Shown in pieces: positions 16,924 to 25,297 of a DNA stretch of 64,000 bases. The notes below the pieces were generated by a model that was given only the letters and a program-made list of their open reading frames with translations, was not told the DNA's origin and did not search any database. The DNA lies in NCBI RefSeq assembly GCF_021183625.1, contig NZ_CP089214.1, positions 744,001 through 808,000 on the forward strand, written 5' to 3'. This stretch comes from Nocardia asteroides. GTDB taxonomy: Bacteria > Actinomycetota > Actinomycetes > Mycobacteriales > Mycobacteriaceae. Every line of letters begins with the position of its first letter. Positions within the stretch are counted from its first letter, which is position 1. The translations under genes and the position numbers were made by a program.

Positions 16924-18117
16924 ATGACACGGCGCAGTGCACAGATCATGCGGGCGGCCGCGGTGCTGTTCCGCGACGCCGGGTACCGGAACGTGAGCAT
17001 CGACGAGATCGGCGCCGCCGTCGGGCTCACCGGGCCCGCGGTGTATCGGCACTTCGCGGGTAAGCACGACATCCTGGTGCGCACGCTCATCGGGCAGGTC
17101 GAACTCGTCGAGGACATGGCCTGCCGCGCCGCCGACGGCCCCGGCACGCCCGAGCGGCGCATGGCCGGTCTCCTCGCCGACCTCGAGCAGCACTCCGTGC
17201 ACCGCGACGAGGCGATGCTGTGGCGACGCGAGCGCAGGCACCTGCGCCCGGCCGAGCGCGAGCAGTTCCGTGCAGCGTTCGGGAAGGTGCTCGGCCACAC
17301 CCGATCCGCGCTCGCGGCCGCCCGGCCCGAGCTCGGCGAAAGCGAGCTGGAGCTACTCTCGGTGGCCCTGCTCTCGCTCTTCGGCAACACCCCCGAGATG
17401 CGCCTCGGGCTGGACGACGCCCGGCTGGCCGCGGTGCAGGGCGCGCTCGCCCGCGCGATCGTCGGGTGCGCGCCGCCCGGCGGCACCGGGGTCGCGAAAC
17501 CCTCTCCGGCCGAACGCACTCCGGCCGGGCGCCGGGAGCGGATCATCGCCGCCGCCGCCGAGCTGTTCGACCGCCGCGGCTTCCACGATGTGCGCGTGGA
17601 CGACATCGCCCGCGCGGCCGGCATGTCCGGGGCAACGCTCTACCAGCAGTTCCCGAACAAGACGCTGATCCTGCTCGCCATCCTCGAGCGCGGGGCCGAG
17701 GGGCTGCTCTACGTGACCGCCGAGGCGCTCGCGCGGGCGGACGACGTCCTCGACACCCTGGTCGGCACCTACGTCGACCAGGCGCTCGGACTGCACGGCC
17801 GCACCATGCGCATCCTCGCCACCGATGCCATCTACCTGCCCGAGCAGACCCAGCGGGACCTGCGCGCCGCGCAGCGCGAGTACGTCGCCGAGTGGACCGC
17901 CGCGGTCCGCGCCCGCCACCCGGACCACCCGGCGACCGAGGCCCGCGCGGTCGCGCTCGCGGTGATCGGCGTGGTCACCGACCTCTCGCAGACCGGCCGC
18001 GTCCGCGCCCACCCGGACATCGACACCGAGCTGCGGGTCCTCGCGCACGCCATGCTGACTCCGGCCGCCGCGGAATGCGAAACTGGAGCGATGACCGAGC
18101 CGACCGGACGACGCTGA
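16924..18117 (+). CDS. Tandem TetR/AcrR fusion regulator 1 (two HTH domains)
   Basis: This 397-residue protein is a head-to-tail fusion of two TetR repressors. The first HTH is at about residues 5-50 (LFRDAGYRNVSIDEIGAAVG, then AVYRHFAGK) and the second at about 205-250 (ELFDRRGFHDVRVDDIARAAG, then TLYQQFPNK). Each is followed by a helical ligand/dimer domain with the shared pattern LWRRERRHL or LYVTAEAL. Ordinary TetR proteins are about 200 residues. The ATG follows GAGGGGG. The stop overlaps the start of a paralogous second fusion (TGATG), so both are co-translated. It probably controls the adjacent catabolic genes. Confidence 0.88.
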   Translation: MTRRSAQIMRAAAVLFRDAGYRNVSIDEIGAAVGLTGPAVYRHFAGKHDILVRTLIGQVELVEDMACRAADGPGTPERRMAGLLADLEQHSVHRDEAMLWRRERRHLRPAEREQFRAAFGKVLGHTRSALAAARPELGESELELLSVALLSLFGNTPEMRLGLDDARLAAVQGALARAIVGCAPPGGTGVAKPSPAERTPAGRRERIIAAAAELFDRRGFHDVRVDDIARAAGMSGATLYQQFPNKTLILLAILERGAEGLLYVTAEALARADDVLDTLVGTYVDQALGLHGRTMRILATDAIYLPEQTQRDLRAAQREYVAEWTAAVRARHPDHPATEARAVALAVIGVVTDLSQTGRVRAHPDIDTELRVLAHAMLTPAAAECETGAMTEPTGRR

Positions 18118-19316
18118 TGGCCCGCCCCGCCGACACCGCCCCGGCGCCGGCGCGCCGCGGTCGCCGCGCCGACCAGATCGCGGCAGCCGCCGGTGAGCTC
18201 TTCCGCACGCTCGGCTACCAGAACGTCGGCATCGACCAGATCGGCGCCGCGGTCGGGCTCACCGGGCCCGCGGTCTACCGGCACTTCAAGGGCAAGAACG
18301 CCATCCTGGTCGCCGCGCTGATGCGGCAGGTGGCCATGGTCGACGAACTCGCCATCCGCGCCGACACCGCGGGCGGCACCCCGCGCCAGCGCTTCGACCT
18401 GCTGCTCGACGGCCTCGGCGACCTCACCGCGCACCACGACGAGGCCACCCTGTGGCGCCGCGAGCAGCGCCACCTGGAACCGGCGCAGCGCGCGGTCTTC
18501 GAGGAGAACTTCGTCCAGGTGACCGCGCGGATCGCGGACGGCATCCACGGCGTCCGCCCCGAACTGCCCGCCGCCGACGCGGAGCTGCTCGGCTTCGCCG
18601 TCCTCACCATGTACTCCAACACCAGCGGCATCCGCGGCACCCTCACCCCGGAGCGGCTGCGCGAACTGCAGTCCGCCGTCGCCCGCGCCATCGCCGCCTG
18701 CGAACTGCCCGCCGCCACCGAGCCGCCGCCGCCCGCCGCCGCACCCCGGCTCCCGGCGGGGCGCCGCGAGCGAATTCTCGCCGCCGCCACCGAGCTCTTC
18801 GACGAGCGCGGCTTCTACGACGTCCGCATCGACGACATCGCCGCGGGCGCGGAGATGTCGGTGAGCACGCTCTACCAGTACGCGAACAGCAAAACCGAGG
18901 TGCTGCGGGCGATCCTGCACCGCGGCGCCGAAGGGCTGCTCTACGTCACCGCGGAGACGCTGGCCGCGGTCACCGACCCCGCCGAGGTACTCGACGCGCT
19001 GATCGCCGGGTACATCCGGCAAACGCTCGGCATGCACGGCCGGATCATGCGCATCCTCGCCGCCGACCTGCTCTACCTGCCCGAGCAGGAGCAGACGGCG
19101 CTGCGCGAGACCCAGCGCGAGTACGTCGCCGAGTGGGTGCAGGCGATCCTCGCCCGCAACGAGGGGCTCGCCACCGACGATGCGCGGGCGCTCGCGCTGG
19201 CGGCGATCGGGGTGCTCACCGATATCTCGCAACACCCGCGGTTGCGCGCGCGTCCCGGGGTCGCCACCAAGCTGGCGGCCATCGCGCGGGCGGCGGTGCT
19301 CACCCGTATCGGGTGA
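18117..19316 (+). CDS. Tandem TetR/AcrR fusion regulator 2, paralogue of the preceding gene
   Basis: This 399-residue protein has the same double-TetR layout and close similarity throughout to its neighbour (AAVGLTGPAVYRHF, LWRREQRHLEPAQR, EGLLYVTAETLA, REYVAEWVQAIL). It begins one base inside the upstream stop. The two genes must be a recent local duplication of an already fused gene, giving four TetR domains in one transcript. The duplication could yield a heterodimer or two ligand specificities. The effector ligands are unknown; CoA esters or the pathway substrate are plausible. Confidence 0.87.
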   Translation: MARPADTAPAPARRGRRADQIAAAAGELFRTLGYQNVGIDQIGAAVGLTGPAVYRHFKGKNAILVAALMRQVAMVDELAIRADTAGGTPRQRFDLLLDGLGDLTAHHDEATLWRREQRHLEPAQRAVFEENFVQVTARIADGIHGVRPELPAADAELLGFAVLTMYSNTSGIRGTLTPERLRELQSAVARAIAACELPAATEPPPPAAAPRLPAGRRERILAAATELFDERGFYDVRIDDIAAGAEMSVSTLYQYANSKTEVLRAILHRGAEGLLYVTAETLAAVTDPAEVLDALIAGYIRQTLGMHGRIMRILAADLLYLPEQEQTALRETQREYVAEWVQAILARNEGLATDDARALALAAIGVLTDISQHPRLRARPGVATKLAAIARAAVLTRIG

Positions 19317-19388
19317 TATCCGGGCGATCGCTCGACACGCCACATGCCGCGTAGTTCGCTGGGAGCAACTTCCCCGGAAGGAGCCTCC

Positions 19389-19415
19389 GTGCCGCGATCC
19401 CCCGCCCGCCGGTGA
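19389..19415 (+). other. Eight-codon leader ORF overlapping next start
   Basis: A strong ribosome site GGAAGGAG precedes GTG 19389, which opens only eight codons before TGA at 19413-19415. That stop overlaps the GTG (19412) of the following membrane-protein gene, which has no ribosome site of its own. This would be translational coupling through a leader peptide, or it marks a one-base indel in the gene's true start. Confidence 0.4.
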
Positions 19416-19942
19416 GCAGGCCCGCGCTGCTGCACCGCCCGCTGTTCGCCGGCGGGCTGCCGCTCGACCGGCACCGGGCGGCCGCGCGGGTCAGCGCCTA
19501 CGTCTACGGCAATGTGCTGATCCTGGCCGCGCTGATCCCGATCCCGGTCAGCCCGAAACACGTGGGCATCCTGATCGTGGTCGGCGCGGCGCTCTCGACC
19601 TTCGTCGCGCACGCCTTCGCGGAGAGCATCGGGCAGAGCATCCGGGAGAACCGCTCGCTGACCTCGGTCGACCGCAGGGGCGAGCTGCGCGACTCGCTCC
19701 CCATCCTGACTGCGGCTCTGCTGCCCTGCGCGATCCTGGCCTGCGCCTGGCTGGGCTGGCTCGAGCCGCGCACCGCGCAGCTGCTGGCCGAGGGCACCGT
19801 GCTGGTCCGGATCGGCGGCACCGCCTTCGTCGTCCGGCGGTTGCAGGGGCGGAAGCCACACCGGTCCACGTTGATCCAGGCGCTGCTCGTCACCGCCGCG
19901 GCGACGGCGGTGGTCGTGGTGAAGGTGATTCTCACCCACTAG
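19412..19942 (+). CDS. Multi-pass membrane protein of unknown function
   Basis: A 176-residue protein with about four hydrophobic segments (roughly 30-45, 48-66, 96-118 and 152-172), separated by charged loops such as AESIGQSIRENRSLTSVDRRGELRDS. I do not recognise the family. Translation probably depends on the short leader ORF just upstream, because no Shine-Dalgarno sequence stands before GTG 19412. It lies upstream of the SulP transporter on the same strand with a 77-bp gap. Confidence 0.6.
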   Translation: MSRPALLHRPLFAGGLPLDRHRAAARVSAYVYGNVLILAALIPIPVSPKHVGILIVVGAALSTFVAHAFAESIGQSIRENRSLTSVDRRGELRDSLPILTAALLPCAILACAWLGWLEPRTAQLLAEGTVLVRIGGTAFVVRRLQGRKPHRSTLIQALLVTAAATAVVVVKVILTH

Positions 19943-20019
19943 TCACCCGCGATGGGTGAGGCGCGACGCGCACCGGGGGCGGATACTCGAGGCAGCGTCG
20001 AGCAGGAAGGACGGGCGCG

Positions 20020-21714
20020 ATGAATCCGTTGTCGTCGCTCGCCGCGCTGCCCGGCATCGTCACCGCGCGGCAGTACCGCAGGGAGTGGCTGCGCGACGAC
20101 ATCACCGCGGGGCTGGTGTTGACCGCCCTGCTCATCCCCGCGGGCATGGGGTACGCCGAGGCCGCCGGGCTGCCCGCCTACACCGGGCTCTACGCCACCA
20201 TCGTGCCGCTGCTCGCCTACGCGCTCTGCGGGCCCTCGCGGATCCTCGTCCTCGGGCCGGACTCGTCGCTGGCGCCGCTCATCGCCGCCGCCGTGCTCCC
20301 GCTCGCCGTCGCCGACGACCCGGCGACCGCGATCGCGCTGGCGGGCGTGCTCGGGGTGCTGGTCGGGCTGATCCTGGTGCTCGGCGGGTTCCTCCGGCTC
20401 GGCTTCGTCACCGAGCTGCTCTCCAAACCGATCCGGCTCGGCTACCTGAACGCCATCGCGCTCATCGTGCTGGTGGGGCAGGTACCGAAGCTGCTCGGCT
20501 TCGGCGTCGACGCCGACGGCCTGCTGGACGAGATCGCCGAGATCGGGCGCGCGCTCGGCGCCGGCGCGGTGCAGCCGCTCGCGGCGGCGGTCGGGCTCGG
20601 CTCGCTGGCGGTGATCGTCGGCTTCCGCCTGCTCCTGCCCGTGGTGCCGGGGGTGCTGGTCGCCGTCGTCGGCGCGATCGTGCTGTCCGCGGCGGCGGGG
20701 CTGACCAGCGACATCGGCATGGTGGGGGCGCTGCCGAGCGGTTTTCCGCTGCCGACCTTCGGCGGCGTCGACTGGGGCGAGGTCGGGCGGCTGGCCGGGC
20801 CCGCGGCGGGGATCGCGCTGATCGCGTTCGCCGATACCGGCGTGCTGTCGAGGACCTTCGCCGCGCGGCACGGCACCGAGGTGAACGGCAACACCGAGAT
20901 GAAGGCGATCGGCGTCGCGAACATCGCGGGCGGGCTCTTCGGCGGCTTCCCGATCTCGGCGAGCGGGTCGCGCACGCCCGTCGCCGAGCAGAGCGGTGCG
21001 CACACCCAGCTCGCCGGGGTGGTCGGTGCGGCCGCGGTGCTGCTGTTCGTGCTGGTCGCGCCCGGTGTCACCGCCTACCTGCCGGACGCGACGCTGGCCG
21101 CGGTGGTCATCGTGGCGGCCTCCGCGCTGATCGATGTCGGCGGGCTGGTCCGGATGTGGCGGATGAGCCGGGTCGAATTCGCGCTGGCGGGCGCGGCGCT
21201 GCTCGGGGTCGCGCTGGCCGGGGTGCTGCAGGGCATTCTGGTCGCGATCGGGCTGTCGTTCCTGGCGGTGGTGGTCCGCGCCTGGCAGCCCTACCGCACC
21301 GAGCTGGTGCGCACCCCGGCCCGGCCCGGCTTCCACGACATCGAACGCCACCCCGACGGCCACCGCATTCCCGGGCTGGTGCTGGTGCGGTTCGACGCGC
21401 CGCTGTTCTTCGCCAACGGCGAGATCTTCGACTCCTACGTGCGCTCGGTGGCGGCGCGCGCGCCGACCCCGGCCGAGTGGGTGGTCGTGGCCGCCGAGCC
21501 GATCACCGGGCTGGACACCACCGCCGTCGACGAGCTCGTCGACCTGGACCGCTTCCTGGAGAGCAGGGGGATCCGGCTGGCCTTCGCCGAGATGAAGGGG
21601 CCGATCAAGGACCGGCTCATCCGGTTCGGGGTCGGGGACCGGTTCGGTCCCGGCCACTTCTATCCGACCGTCGAAGCGGCGGTCGAGGCGTTCGACCGGC
21701 GGGCGGAGCCGTGA
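20020..21714 (+). CDS. SulP-family anion transporter with C-terminal STAS domain
   Basis: This 564-residue inner-membrane transporter shows the SulP opening DDITAGLVLTALLIPAGMGYAEAAGLP, ten or more transmembrane segments to about residue 425, and the core signature around NTEMKAIGVANIAGGLFGGFPISASGSRT. A cytoplasmic STAS domain occupies about residues 440-555 (LVRFDAPLFFANGEIF, then GLDTTAVDELVDL). Family members move sulfate, bicarbonate or dicarboxylates, and the substrate cannot be told from sequence. Its stop overlaps the GTG of a diacylglycerol-kinase-like gene, an uncommon operon partner. Confidence 0.9.
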   Translation: MNPLSSLAALPGIVTARQYRREWLRDDITAGLVLTALLIPAGMGYAEAAGLPAYTGLYATIVPLLAYALCGPSRILVLGPDSSLAPLIAAAVLPLAVADDPATAIALAGVLGVLVGLILVLGGFLRLGFVTELLSKPIRLGYLNAIALIVLVGQVPKLLGFGVDADGLLDEIAEIGRALGAGAVQPLAAAVGLGSLAVIVGFRLLLPVVPGVLVAVVGAIVLSAAAGLTSDIGMVGALPSGFPLPTFGGVDWGEVGRLAGPAAGIALIAFADTGVLSRTFAARHGTEVNGNTEMKAIGVANIAGGLFGGFPISASGSRTPVAEQSGAHTQLAGVVGAAAVLLFVLVAPGVTAYLPDATLAAVVIVAASALIDVGGLVRMWRMSRVEFALAGAALLGVALAGVLQGILVAIGLSFLAVVVRAWQPYRTELVRTPARPGFHDIERHPDGHRIPGLVLVRFDAPLFFANGEIFDSYVRSVAARAPTPAEWVVVAAEPITGLDTTAVDELVDLDRFLESRGIRLAFAEMKGPIKDRLIRFGVGDRFGPGHFYPTVEAAVEAFDRRAEP

Positions 21715-22997
21715 GCGCGCGCCCGTCGTTCGCGCGCGCCGCGCTGCTGTGCGCGCTGGTCGTCGCGGTGCTCCCGATCGCGGTGGCGGGGTTGCGGGGC
21801 GCCGTGCTGCTGCTCGCGGTCGGGGCGGGTGGCGTCGTGGTGACCGTGGCGGCGCTGTACTGGGCGCTCACCCGGCGCGGGGTGTTGCGCGCGGCGGCTG
21901 CCGGTGTGGCGGTGGCGGCGCCGATCGTCGTTGTGGTCATGTACGTGCGGGCGCACCTGCTGTGGGTGGTGCTGCTCGCCGCCGGGTTCGCGGTGCTGGC
22001 GCTGCTCGCCGCCAGGGCGGCGCTGCGCCCGCCGCACTCCCCCGTGCTCGAGCATCTCGCACCGGAGGTCGAGCACCCCTTCCTGATCATGAATCCGCGC
22101 TCCGGCGGCGGCAAGGTGGTGGCGTTCGACCTGCCGCGCCGGGCCGCCGAACTCGGCGCCGAGGTGGCGCTGCTGGACGGCCCCGAGCCGATCGACGTCG
22201 TCGCGCTCGCGCGGGAGGCCGTCGCGCGCGGCGCGGACCTGCTCGGGGTGGCCGGGGGCGACGGCACCCAGGCGCTGGTCGCCGGGGTGGCGGCCGAGCA
22301 CGGGCTGCCGTTCCTCGTCATCAGCGCGGGCACCCGCAACCACTTCGCCATGGACCTGGGGCTGGACCGCGCCGACCCGGTCGCCGGGCTGACCGCGCTC
22401 ACCGACGGGATCGAACTGCACGTCGACCTCGCCCGGATCAACGGTCGCCCCTTCGTCAACAACGCCTCCTTCGGCGTCTACGCCCAGATCGTCGAGGACC
22501 CGGCCTACCGCGACGACAAGGCGCGCACCGTGCTGGCGCGGCTCCCCGACCTGCTGACCGGCCCCGACTCGACGCTGCTCATCGCGCACGCGGACGAGAC
22601 GAGGATCGTCGCCCCGCAGGCGATCCTGGTGAGCAACAACCCCTACGGCTCCAGCGATCTGGCCGGGCTGAGCCACCGCGAGCGGCTCGACCGCGGCGTG
22701 CTCGGCGTCGCCGCGGTCGCGGTGGCGAGCACCGGCGCCGCCATCGGGCTGCTGCGCCGCACCCGCACCGACGGGCTGACCCGCCTGGACGCCACAACCG
22801 TCACCGTCGACGCCGCCACCCCGCGGATTCCGGTCGGCGTCGACGGGGAATCGCTGCTGCTCGACACCCCCGTGCGCTGCACCATCGAGCCGGGAGCGCT
22901 GCGCGTGCGCGTTCCCGCGACGCGGCCGGGCGTGCGCGCCGCCGCACCCACGGTCGACTGGGTGCGGCTGCTACAGCTGGCCGGTCCGGCGGGCTAG
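21711..22997 (+). CDS. Diacylglycerol kinase-like protein with N-terminal membrane segments
   Basis: A 428-residue protein. The first roughly 105 residues hold three or four hydrophobic segments. The DAGK catalytic domain follows, with NPRSGGGK (128-135), GGDGT (182-186) and SAGTRNHFA. Such enzymes phosphorylate diacylglycerol or related lipids with ATP at the membrane. The GTG overlaps the SulP stop (GTGA), so the two are co-expressed. The last four bases overlap the convergent MarR gene. The membrane anchor is unusual for soluble YegS/DgkB-type enzymes but is known among actinobacterial DAGK-domain proteins. Confidence 0.85.
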   Translation: MSARPSFARAALLCALVVAVLPIAVAGLRGAVLLLAVGAGGVVVTVAALYWALTRRGVLRAAAAGVAVAAPIVVVVMYVRAHLLWVVLLAAGFAVLALLAARAALRPPHSPVLEHLAPEVEHPFLIMNPRSGGGKVVAFDLPRRAAELGAEVALLDGPEPIDVVALAREAVARGADLLGVAGGDGTQALVAGVAAEHGLPFLVISAGTRNHFAMDLGLDRADPVAGLTALTDGIELHVDLARINGRPFVNNASFGVYAQIVEDPAYRDDKARTVLARLPDLLTGPDSTLLIAHADETRIVAPQAILVSNNPYGSSDLAGLSHRERLDRGVLGVAAVAVASTGAAIGLLRRTRTDGLTRLDATTVTVDAATPRIPVGVDGESLLLDTPVRCTIEPGALRVRVPATRPGVRAAAPTVDWVRLLQLAGPAG

Positions 22998-23440
22998 CGT
23001 TCCGCCCGGGTGGCGTCGAACGCCTCCGCGCAGCGGATCAGCAGCGCCTGGAACAGCTCTCGCTCGTCGTCGGTGAACTCCGCGCCGACGGCGCGCTCCA
23101 CCCGCACCGCGCGGGCGTCGGCCTCCCGCATGACCTCTTCGCCGCGGGGGGTCAGCCGGGTCTCCAGCACATTGCGGTGCCATTCGTGCGGATTGCGTTC
23201 GATGAGCCCGCGCTCGCGCAGGTTGGTCAGGATCGTGGTCATGGTGGGCGGGGTGACGCCGCAGAGCCGGGCCAGCGCGGCGGCGGAGATACCGGGGTTC
23301 TCGGTGAGGGAGAGCAGCGCCGAGTACTGCGGCACGGTGACGCCGACCGGCTTGAGCGCGGCGTTCTTGGCGACGGTCAGGGCCTGCTCGGCGCGCTTGA
23401 TGTAGGACCCGAGGCGCTCCGAAGCGGGCATGGACGTCAT
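22994..23440 (-). CDS. MarR-family transcriptional regulator
   Basis: This 148-residue winged-helix regulator has the recognition region LARLCGVTPPTMTTILTNLRERGLIER and a wing ETRLTPRGEEVM. The ATG at 23440 is the first of two close in-frame starts. It is divergent from the SMP-30-like lipoprotein. A perfect palindrome, ATTAGAGCTCTAAT, lies in the short region between them and is the obvious candidate operator, so autoregulation plus control of the lipoprotein is likely. Confidence 0.85.
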   Translation of the reverse strand: MTSMPASERLGSYIKRAEQALTVAKNAALKPVGVTVPQYSALLSLTENPGISAAALARLCGVTPPTMTTILTNLRERGLIERNPHEWHRNVLETRLTPRGEEVMREADARAVRVERAVGAEFTDDERELFQALLIRCAEAFDATRAER

Positions 23441-23485
23441 GCACGCATGGTATCCGGCCCCCTTCTTGTTCGACCCTTGACGAGT

Positions 23486-23499
23486 ATTAGAGCTCTAAT
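23486..23499. promoter_or_regulatory. Candidate MarR operator palindrome
   Basis: ATTAGAGCTCTAAT is a perfect 14-bp inverted repeat, followed at 23504 by a partial second copy (ATTAGCTCTCAT). It stands between the divergent MarR gene (start 23440) and lipoprotein gene (start 23551), the standard site for MarR binding. Confidence 0.6.
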
Positions 23500-23550
23500 C
23501 TACATTAGCTCTCATTGTTCGATGTGACTTCACATAGCGAGGCAGGTTCC

Positions 23551-24510
23551 GTGCTCTCCACCCTTTTTCGCCGTTCCGCCGTCGCCGCGTGCGCGCTGGC
23601 CGCGGTCGCCTGCGGCTCCACCGCCGCACCGGATCCGGTCGAGACCGCCTACGTGCTCCCCGGCGAGCGCGTCTACCCCGAGGGGATCGCCGCCGATCCC
23701 CGCACCGGCGACACCTACGTCGGCTCCTACGCCACCGGCGCGATCTACCGGGCCGCGCCGGACGCCGCCGAGGCCGAGGTGTTCCTGCCCGCGGGCGCCG
23801 ACGGCCGGGCCACCGCCAACGGCCTGAAGGTCGACTCCGCCGGGCGGCTCTGGGTCACCGACTCCACCGCGGGCGTCACCGTCTACGACATCGCGAGCCG
23901 CAGGCTGCTCGCCCGCTTCGACGTGCCCGGCCCGCAGCCGCGCTTCGTCAACGATCTCGCCATCACCCCGGACGGCACCGCCTACCTGACCGACTCGGTG
24001 CGCGGCGTCGTCTACCGCGTCACCCCGGATCAGCTCGCGGCCGGCGGGGCCGAGCTCACGGTGCGCTTCGACCTCACCGGAAAGCTGGCGCCGCGCGCGC
24101 CGGACGCGTTCAACATCAACGGCATCGTCGCCGACCCGGCCGGGAACTACCTGCTCGTCGTGGACATGATCCCGGGCGAGCTGTACCGGATCGGGCTCGG
24201 CGACGGCGATATCCGCAGGGTCGAGCTGCACGGCGGCGACGTCACCAACGGCGACGGGCTGGAGCTGCGGGACGACACGCTCTGGGTGGTGCAGAACATG
24301 ACGAACACGATCAGCCGCTGGTCGGTCGCCGATGACGGGGCGACCGCGACCAAGTCGGGGGAGATCACCGATGCGGCCCTGCGGATTCCGACCACGATGG
24401 CGCGGGTCGGCGATCGGACGCTGGTGGTGGCGTCACAGTTCGACCGGGGCGGGCCGATGGGGCCCGGCGAGCCGTCCCGCTTCGAGATCGTCTCCGTGCA
24501 CGGGATCTGA
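23551..24510 (+). CDS. SMP-30/gluconolactonase-like beta-propeller lipoprotein
   Basis: A 319-residue secreted protein. The N-terminus (TLFRRSAVAACALAAVACGS) is a lipoprotein-type signal with a cysteine near residue 22. The rest shows repeated propeller blades: GIAADPRTGDTYVGSY, GLKVDSAGRLWVTDS, DLAITPDGTAYLTDS and GIVADPAGNYLLVVD. Relatives are lactonases or sugar-binding propellers, and activity here is unknown. The GTG at 23551 is chosen because it places a clean signal peptide; the frame runs up to a TTG at 23515. Confidence 0.78.
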   Translation: MLSTLFRRSAVAACALAAVACGSTAAPDPVETAYVLPGERVYPEGIAADPRTGDTYVGSYATGAIYRAAPDAAEAEVFLPAGADGRATANGLKVDSAGRLWVTDSTAGVTVYDIASRRLLARFDVPGPQPRFVNDLAITPDGTAYLTDSVRGVVYRVTPDQLAAGGAELTVRFDLTGKLAPRAPDAFNINGIVADPAGNYLLVVDMIPGELYRIGLGDGDIRRVELHGGDVTNGDGLELRDDTLWVVQNMTNTISRWSVADDGATATKSGEITDAALRIPTTMARVGDRTLVVASQFDRGGPMGPGEPSRFEIVSVHGI

Positions 24511-24540
24511 GCGTCACCCGGCCGGGCGGGTTCGCCCACG

Positions 24541-24579
24541 GTGCCGGTGTGTCAGCGATTGTCCGCTCCGCACCGGCAC
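24541..24579. terminator. Possible hairpin at convergent gene ends
   Basis: GTGCCGGTG (24541-24549) and CACCGGCAC (24571-24579) form a 9-bp stem with a 21-base loop, between the ends of the lipoprotein gene (24510, plus) and the zinc-ribbon gene (24552, minus). The loop is long, so this is a weak call. Confidence 0.35.
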
Positions 24580-24797
24580 AGCGTCGGACGACCGCCGAGC
24601 AGCGTGATGCCGGGCAGGAAATCGATGCCGCGCCCGACTATGCGCATCGGCTCACCGGCGCGAAACATCGGAATCTCGCTGAAACTGACCGCGACCTGCT
24701 CGGTGACGGTCCGGCAGTTGCGGCAATAGCGCTGAACCTCCTCCCGCTTGAGATTGAATATGTAGTTGACGATGTCGTCGGGCCACTTTCCCAGCAA
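24552..24797 (-). CDS. Small zinc-ribbon-like protein
   Basis: This 81-residue protein has two cysteine pairs, RYCRNCRT near residue 25 and LCRCGADN at the C-terminus, spaced as in a zinc ribbon. It starts at TTG 24797 with GAGGAA upstream; no ATG or GTG fits. It lies 14 bp after the membrane protein of the GTPase locus and is the last gene of that minus-strand operon. I do not recognise a named family. The role is inferred only from its place in the putative conflict system. Confidence 0.55.
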   Translation of the reverse strand: MLGKWPDDIVNYIFNLKREEVQRYCRNCRTVTEQVAVSFSEIPMFRAGEPMRIVGRGIDFLPGITLLGGRPTLCRCGADNR

Positions 24798-24811
24798 TGG
24801 TCTTCCTCTTT

Positions 24812-25297
24812 CTAGAGAGCGAATTCGGGACGGGTGAAGAGCTGCTTGAATTTCTCACTGAAGAAGATGACGTAGACGAGGACGCCGAGCACCGAGCCCA
24901 GCGACAGCTGCACGACGGTGAGGCGCAGCGACGACTCGTAGAAGAAGGCGTACAGCGCGATCGAGTTCAGGCCGACGATGACCATGGTCACGACCCCGAG
25001 CAGGGCGGCGCGGCGAATCCGGGACAGCAGCCTGAGTACGAAGAAGGCCACCAGTGCGGTGACCCCGGCCACCAGGAATCCCACCGCGTTCGATTTCGTC
25101 ACCAGCTGTGCCGAGGCCGACGGGCGCGCCTCGACATAGATCATGAAGAACACGAATCCGGCGACGACGCCCGCCCAGGCGGGGAGCCGCCGCCCCGCTC
25201 CGGCGCGGGCAGCTATCCCGAACGCCAGCACGATCATCGCGGCCATCCCCACCGGAATAACACATTGGTGCAGGATCCAATTGACCAGTTCACGCAC
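24812..25297 (-). CDS. Multi-pass membrane protein of the GTPase/vWA locus
   Basis: This 161-residue protein has about five hydrophobic segments (roughly 12-30, 38-55, 68-88, 98-118 and 124-144) joined by short basic loops. The GTG at 25297 is preceded by GGCGGAG, and the gene overlaps the upstream vWA gene by eight bases. The longer frame to 25354 lacks a ribosome site. The family is not recognised. Its position suggests a membrane component, for example an anchor or pore, of the same system. Confidence 0.65.
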   Translation of the reverse strand: MRELVNWILHQCVIPVGMAAMIVLAFGIAARAGAGRRLPAWAGVVAGFVFFMIYVEARPSASAQLVTKSNAVGFLVAGVTALVAFFVLRLLSRIRRAALLGVVTMVIVGLNSIALYAFFYESSLRLTVVQLSLGSVLGVLVYVIFFSEKFKQLFTRPEFAL

